DNA from: a bacterium
Lineage (GTDB): Bacteria; JAMOTN01
Assembly (NCBI GenBank): GCA_027062325.1
Contig: JAMOTN010000054.1
Span: 1-27,111, forward strand
DNA length: 27,111 nt
Direction: 5' to 3'
The stretch's first letter is position 1; each line of letters starts with the position of its first letter. Positions 26,501-27,111 of the stretch are shown here, piece after piece. The position numbers and the translations under genes are program-made. Under the pieces are notes generated by a model. That model saw only the letters and a program-made list of their open reading frames with translations. It was not told the origin of the DNA and ran no database searches.

Positions 26501-27111
26501 ACATAAGTGTTAACATCTCCTTTGAATTCTACACTTCTTCCGAGTTGAGGAGTTGCCCCCTCTTCAAAACTCACCTGGCTTCCAACGCACTGTCCGTCGC
26601 ATCCGTTTCCGCTAATATCGTTGTAGGTGTTATCATCAAACGACCAGTATGCAAGTAATCCTTCATCTATCCTATATTTAGGAAATGCGATATCATCACT
26701 CAAAGCACCGTGCTCATCAAGAGCTCTCACATCAAGGTAGTATATATTATCAAGGTATCCTTCGTTATAAACAGCCTGTTTTAGCAACTCAAACCTAACC
26801 TGACTCCAAGCATTTGCAAGGCCATCACCGAATGGTCCTTCCTCTCCATAAGAAACCGTGATCGGCGACTGAGCTGTCGGCCATGCATAAAGTTTTACCC
26901 TTCTCACCGTTCCGTAAAGCTGCTGATACCCTTCAATTGGACAGTATCCTATATAGTTGTCAAGGTAATCCGTACTGATTCCATGTTCACTTCTTATATT
27001 TCTCACAACACTAGTCGGTCCTTTCACTTTTACTCCATCAAGAAGGGCCCAACCCATAGAATGCCCGTTTCCTGCATCTCCGCGCCTTATATCATAGAGT
27101 ATCGAGTGCCA
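17578..27111 (-). CDS. Giant modular surface protein (LamG, jelly-roll and Ig-like domains); N-terminus outside window
   Basis: The frame stays open from the stop at 17578 to the right edge. An ATG at 27057 is internal or uncertain, since 18 more in-frame codons precede it without a stop. At least 3177 aa. Modules in protein order by base position: Fn3/Ig-like start (to ~26680); LamG/concanavalin-like domain ~26670-26030 ('AYWSFDDNTYNDISGNG' to 'RALSAQEIADLYY'); Ig-like ~26025-25560 ('DPAGNKATYTYEDV'); a large unassigned region ~25560-22930; five jelly-roll-like modules ~22925-20205; then Ig-like domains with recurring D-x-x-G-N turns to ~17975; and a C-terminal jelly-roll-like module with an EF-hand-type loop 'DVDGDGKID'. 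No sortase motif, S-layer homology domain or C-terminal membrane helix is seen, so attachment must use another route or the missing N-terminus. Probably an S-layer, sheath or adhesin component; carbohydrate or Ca2+ binding is likely. Confidence 0.9.
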   Translation of the reverse strand, partial: WHSILYDIRRGDAGNGHSMGWALLDGVKVKGPTSVVRNIRSEHGISTDYLDNYIGYCPIEGYQQLYGTVRRVKLYAWPTAQSPITVSYGEEGPFGDGLANAWSQVRFELLKQAVYNEGYLDNIYYLDVRALDEHGALSDDIAFPKYRIDEGLLAYWSFDDNTYNDISGNGCDGQCVGSQVSFEEGATPQLGRSVEFKGDVNTYVELPNPLRNQPVSQFTIGCWYKFNGLTNENIQQIWEVKTNTWEMGMQAYFYNNSKFMRFYAYFEDGSSTRIDIEDLNNINQWRFLVGVYDGQWFRFYVNGREVGKKYVPGKKIRMISTFKLGRNYRWAAEPLNGRVDDMFVYNRALSAQEIADLYYKNVKKSNIIRVIYDATPPTVATFEIWAERYNGMEDVTEDDDKTVIRGIDALYIPVDVDDPVFKTDKFFKKVEITFISPEGKKYTVDAQNFADKSVIPIEGSAEIDAWNDSEADYEKTFWVGTWEIPLDAKEGWYDVAITVKDPAGNKATYTYEDVIYVSSPIVGVVANKRWYPGEVTFINLYGPFGKLSSYGTATLEVDFYDPKNDTLVDKWFVVGAGENWSVAHAEDVEWHIELFRPIYCSEEVIKIPVVPTYILPDRVSIEVALMLNGEKVDSKDTIVGVFKTLALPYYVGEQGGVEDGIRTMYYLKNGSTTEMVFSDRFLDNVLVAYVEPRSFRNKIAFKGWAYFDEDVTNYMVGKDKLNMGNPRDGLWRKVPVDRSRISSTLWNKALQGTKASILEVLRKLGLYTADGKIVNLGNSGELSQKISNSLVVYEKWIRQNQNLAITLKPADSIVAVILVNGGFEPSEEAIIFRNDPTVSDTVYYKVNDLTSSTGWIRLTVVVFGSGQIGLKLDGKGDAIAQPPVLLYNDSAFSNFTTEHLEKLRRFAAAHLVYEFKMYKNDGVDEDTGEILISNGYDFAKDFVPDLYSNPLFIPFDNRHDEYRAFGGDETIALRLEVNGDVKVHSTPVAFHVTNWPKEPIKDLSNLLYVPYKVKVESLGEKELTVNVVSWKRYAKLLPLLHKVSKDIDYPGNNVSMYHMNNEDKVKIQACLMLPPEGAENAGNEYDVTLTTSDWYTQNGAKVVLNFAANTFKKLEVVDWDQKLVSNVYSWKAWEYDQHEYQTLKIKRTVKYVAFKGDAPIIYKDSFQVWDISKVDRKLADASGFTSDPNVLVGDWVRVMVVVRDPLFDNKNQYLPIHKFYFRNREGRIVFEATAETASLTSAWFVEKLAPWKAAQGDIDPARYNVYYLDVNLDKFTDMGYYTVGFYVEDILLNGATAEIPAFRLNTPLMGKFEILIDKSALAAVPFEVDEWSDYKEANHLAGIKVFENLQNAYSDFAQDPEEGFMAKYSTKRDGVLEICAVPYDEVQDPDGNLSRNYFCIWTFDNDLDNWKIVGESKSDALSTDIYHYVARSLVIKPSAEAYVEVTPGTGEFIFGMWVRGDAEANHNLRFEYYDMADAVDTGAYTYWPISLKGSYTASFETVVTSAGNGVWRFVRVVVDVPECDFVRIVVPNDSAADMYIDDIFLARSDTVVVDTTPPIPCNVVIETTNPHTNAGDAGMLGAVWDKIPDIGRSAWIDESDSLPTFKENVYYIGNVQWDLRTSVGGKESLYFTPAKGESAEFRLENALIPLYLAPSSELVIWTFVHSVTTKEATIEKIIYYKPRAVVISLLDGSGGVIKKVLFGDSAVDPTAQALGAIPDTSLSGWAPLVVKADEIGVNGMEIRGISIKVVAKSDVDTHMNVDTISLREGTGIDFYLAQVQLAINEGKWIPLSKFTQGVISNFTSDLLFDENWTNGVVDDPDMAASGNKFVKQVGNGYLTHQLDQDYYVPYSQDLEMVIWFRFIGKYTSHSYIKITVNTASAPGGEITDKYSYYLANAVVIGTGAEYIGGLPPYGKWQPVSIDLEKLKGKYIRSITIQTVDFPEVDLMYDLVRVETKLNLNAGEESLALIPRIVVVDENWEDVAPGMVDTAVALSGKRSARIEAGEGFAYSFDTPYKMKTSDALVMWVRFDTSALGSVASKLKVTLDVSVDGSAKELKYMFKNRRYTWRSSFVPIATDTERDVAPIQKADKWIPIVLSYSQLVSNATGDVELKGFKVDYTGTGHINVDYVVVATAANGDSWWFLDVEKPEQVTFTEGVKPIDYEWVYAGKSAVKFDLNPSQTAYLDYTADKPYRVENGDFEALAFWVHVESSSKLPKLIRVILYGDQGQYSALWTQDVFATKEGDVIVGTVYQPTQKWNLYIVSLTELGVPVGEAIRKVRIEVESFDNSPAQIWLDSLGFETIIPAYAPTCVAAFNIPDAVKYAVRACAVDKMGNVGQWGYSRVAIAEDRTAPEITVPPVSRLNYKQIDPMVLKQLKDAGIIYVPDGLETKDLGMSIDDTLLISKEAQDITLVDGTTVTLPGFAVFDPKPSEDTSTSLNVYIDAKEPVKVLPDLRIVLDDASYEATYKSDPAEFAYYKTRYPYPEKLYGIRMIVVDSKGNFVNKVAGLVEVYEGKPARFEIVEVRTPENTWYGEQLDVSKEIIVSADDAKVNIRAIAYDKGGNVVKSSRYSALWTYASIEAKTSELLRGPQTPYTLLYPPVAPYFVKSLVPPAYGGAVTTEIKNGSCSVEFITTRRVGDRFYVFANSSLGNSTEDRTPIIKVVAGKIQYIDIKPDSPEVVVGETQDFEVIGTDSWGNEVPVDSVWTSYASTRFDEFGRVPGLGEFVMHNKTAGNALAATTSAVIGTVIAVYSNEVTSESQLRNMISYNPYSVSKYIFATERVIIKPSDKVSRLVFLYKDSTSEKNWKIYDVTWNDPSEGVVLLYPATAEYDEKAGAPSKIRLVIGSVDEYGNVRYSDYTTRVKVTMNPDKETAGIYQIDSDERKTELELTLNAGTAEFDFFDWLAEAPFVKIKLYHEASSAEVLKDATNSYYAKMLMKTVPGPLYEVVVEPKATSDKPYVIPMRSKSDFIAIGYDYYNNKVLVDYASNEKWILDIPGTNLVSYDEGEYTDAKRVEVQVGSAEVGDAAWLEVALKDRLGNVKVGRTYVEIGDFGTFDFPCAYHIIDKDMLDVGEDKIYRLTVYIKTDGKVRIRVGLAFDVDGDGKIDVTKGDVMMDIIKLGATGIPYSNPTWQKFTKDFKIVGVDLKKVKRVYLYLGKYRDPALKGAVYFDMVNFERIK
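20205..22925 (-). repeat. Five divergent jelly-roll-like protein modules within the giant gene
   Basis: Protein-level repeats of ~150-165 residues at about 22925-22470, 22290-21810, 21700-21240, 21205-20705 and 20705-20205. Each has a strand of the type 'FIFGMWVRG', 'LVIWTFVHS', 'MVIWFRF', 'LVMWVRFD' or 'LAFWVHVE'. Most then have a 'KWxPxxxxxxxL' segment ('KWQPVSIDLEKL', 'KWIPIVLSYSQL', 'KWNLYIVSLTEL') and end in a 'YIDDIFL', 'NVDTISL', 'NVDYVVV' or 'WLDSLGF' strand. This resembles carbohydrate-binding galactose-binding-like folds. There is no obvious DNA-level identity, so the duplications are old. Confidence 0.6.

Overview
The window looks like a chromosomal segment from a low-GC, probably thermophilic bacterium with a complex cell envelope. 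The evidence is AGA/AGG and ATA codon use, Lys/Glu/Ile-rich proteins, an O-antigen-ligase-type membrane protein, an RseP-type intramembrane protease and very large secreted proteins. I cannot name the lineage from sequence alone. No rRNA, tRNA, CRISPR array or transposase was seen.

Layout. Positions 1-3696 (+) hold a compact operon: the 3' end of a C-terminally membrane-anchored protein, a DUF6873-like protein, a GAF-GAF-GGDEF diguanylate cyclase, and an unknown 280-aa protein overlapping it by ATGA. A Trp-rich unknown gene (3693-4442, -) meets that operon tail to tail. It is divergent from an O-antigen ligase/polymerase-like gene with a TPR-like tail (4572-6068, +). From about 6 kb to the end everything is on the minus strand. 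In transcription order (right to left) these are: a giant modular surface protein (17578 to beyond the right edge) with its own terminator; a lipoprotein followed 15 bp later by polA; a monocistronic Ala/Gly-rich envelope protein with a structured leader and a terminator; and an operon of a Jag_N-FapA (DUF342) protein, a three-PDZ RseP-type protease and a single-chain AddA/RecB-like helicase-nuclease.

How it fits together. Five genes encode surface or envelope proteins or envelope biogenesis: the giant protein, the lipoprotein, the Ala/Gly protein, the ligase and the truncated first gene. RseP could supply envelope stress signalling. The rest is DNA metabolism (polA, helicase-nuclease) and c-di-GMP signalling. 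The plus strand is strongly C-rich over G throughout, even inside plus-strand genes, so the minus strand is probably the replication leading strand.

Most notable points: a DNA polymerase I that naturally carries Tyr and Asp at the two O-helix positions corresponding to Taq F667 and R660, plus a large insertion in its 5' nuclease and no visible proofreading motifs; a surface protein of at least 3177 aa built from LamG, repeated jelly-roll-like and Ig-like modules; and an Ala/Gly-rich envelope protein whose leader RNA could form alternative structures around its ribosome binding site.
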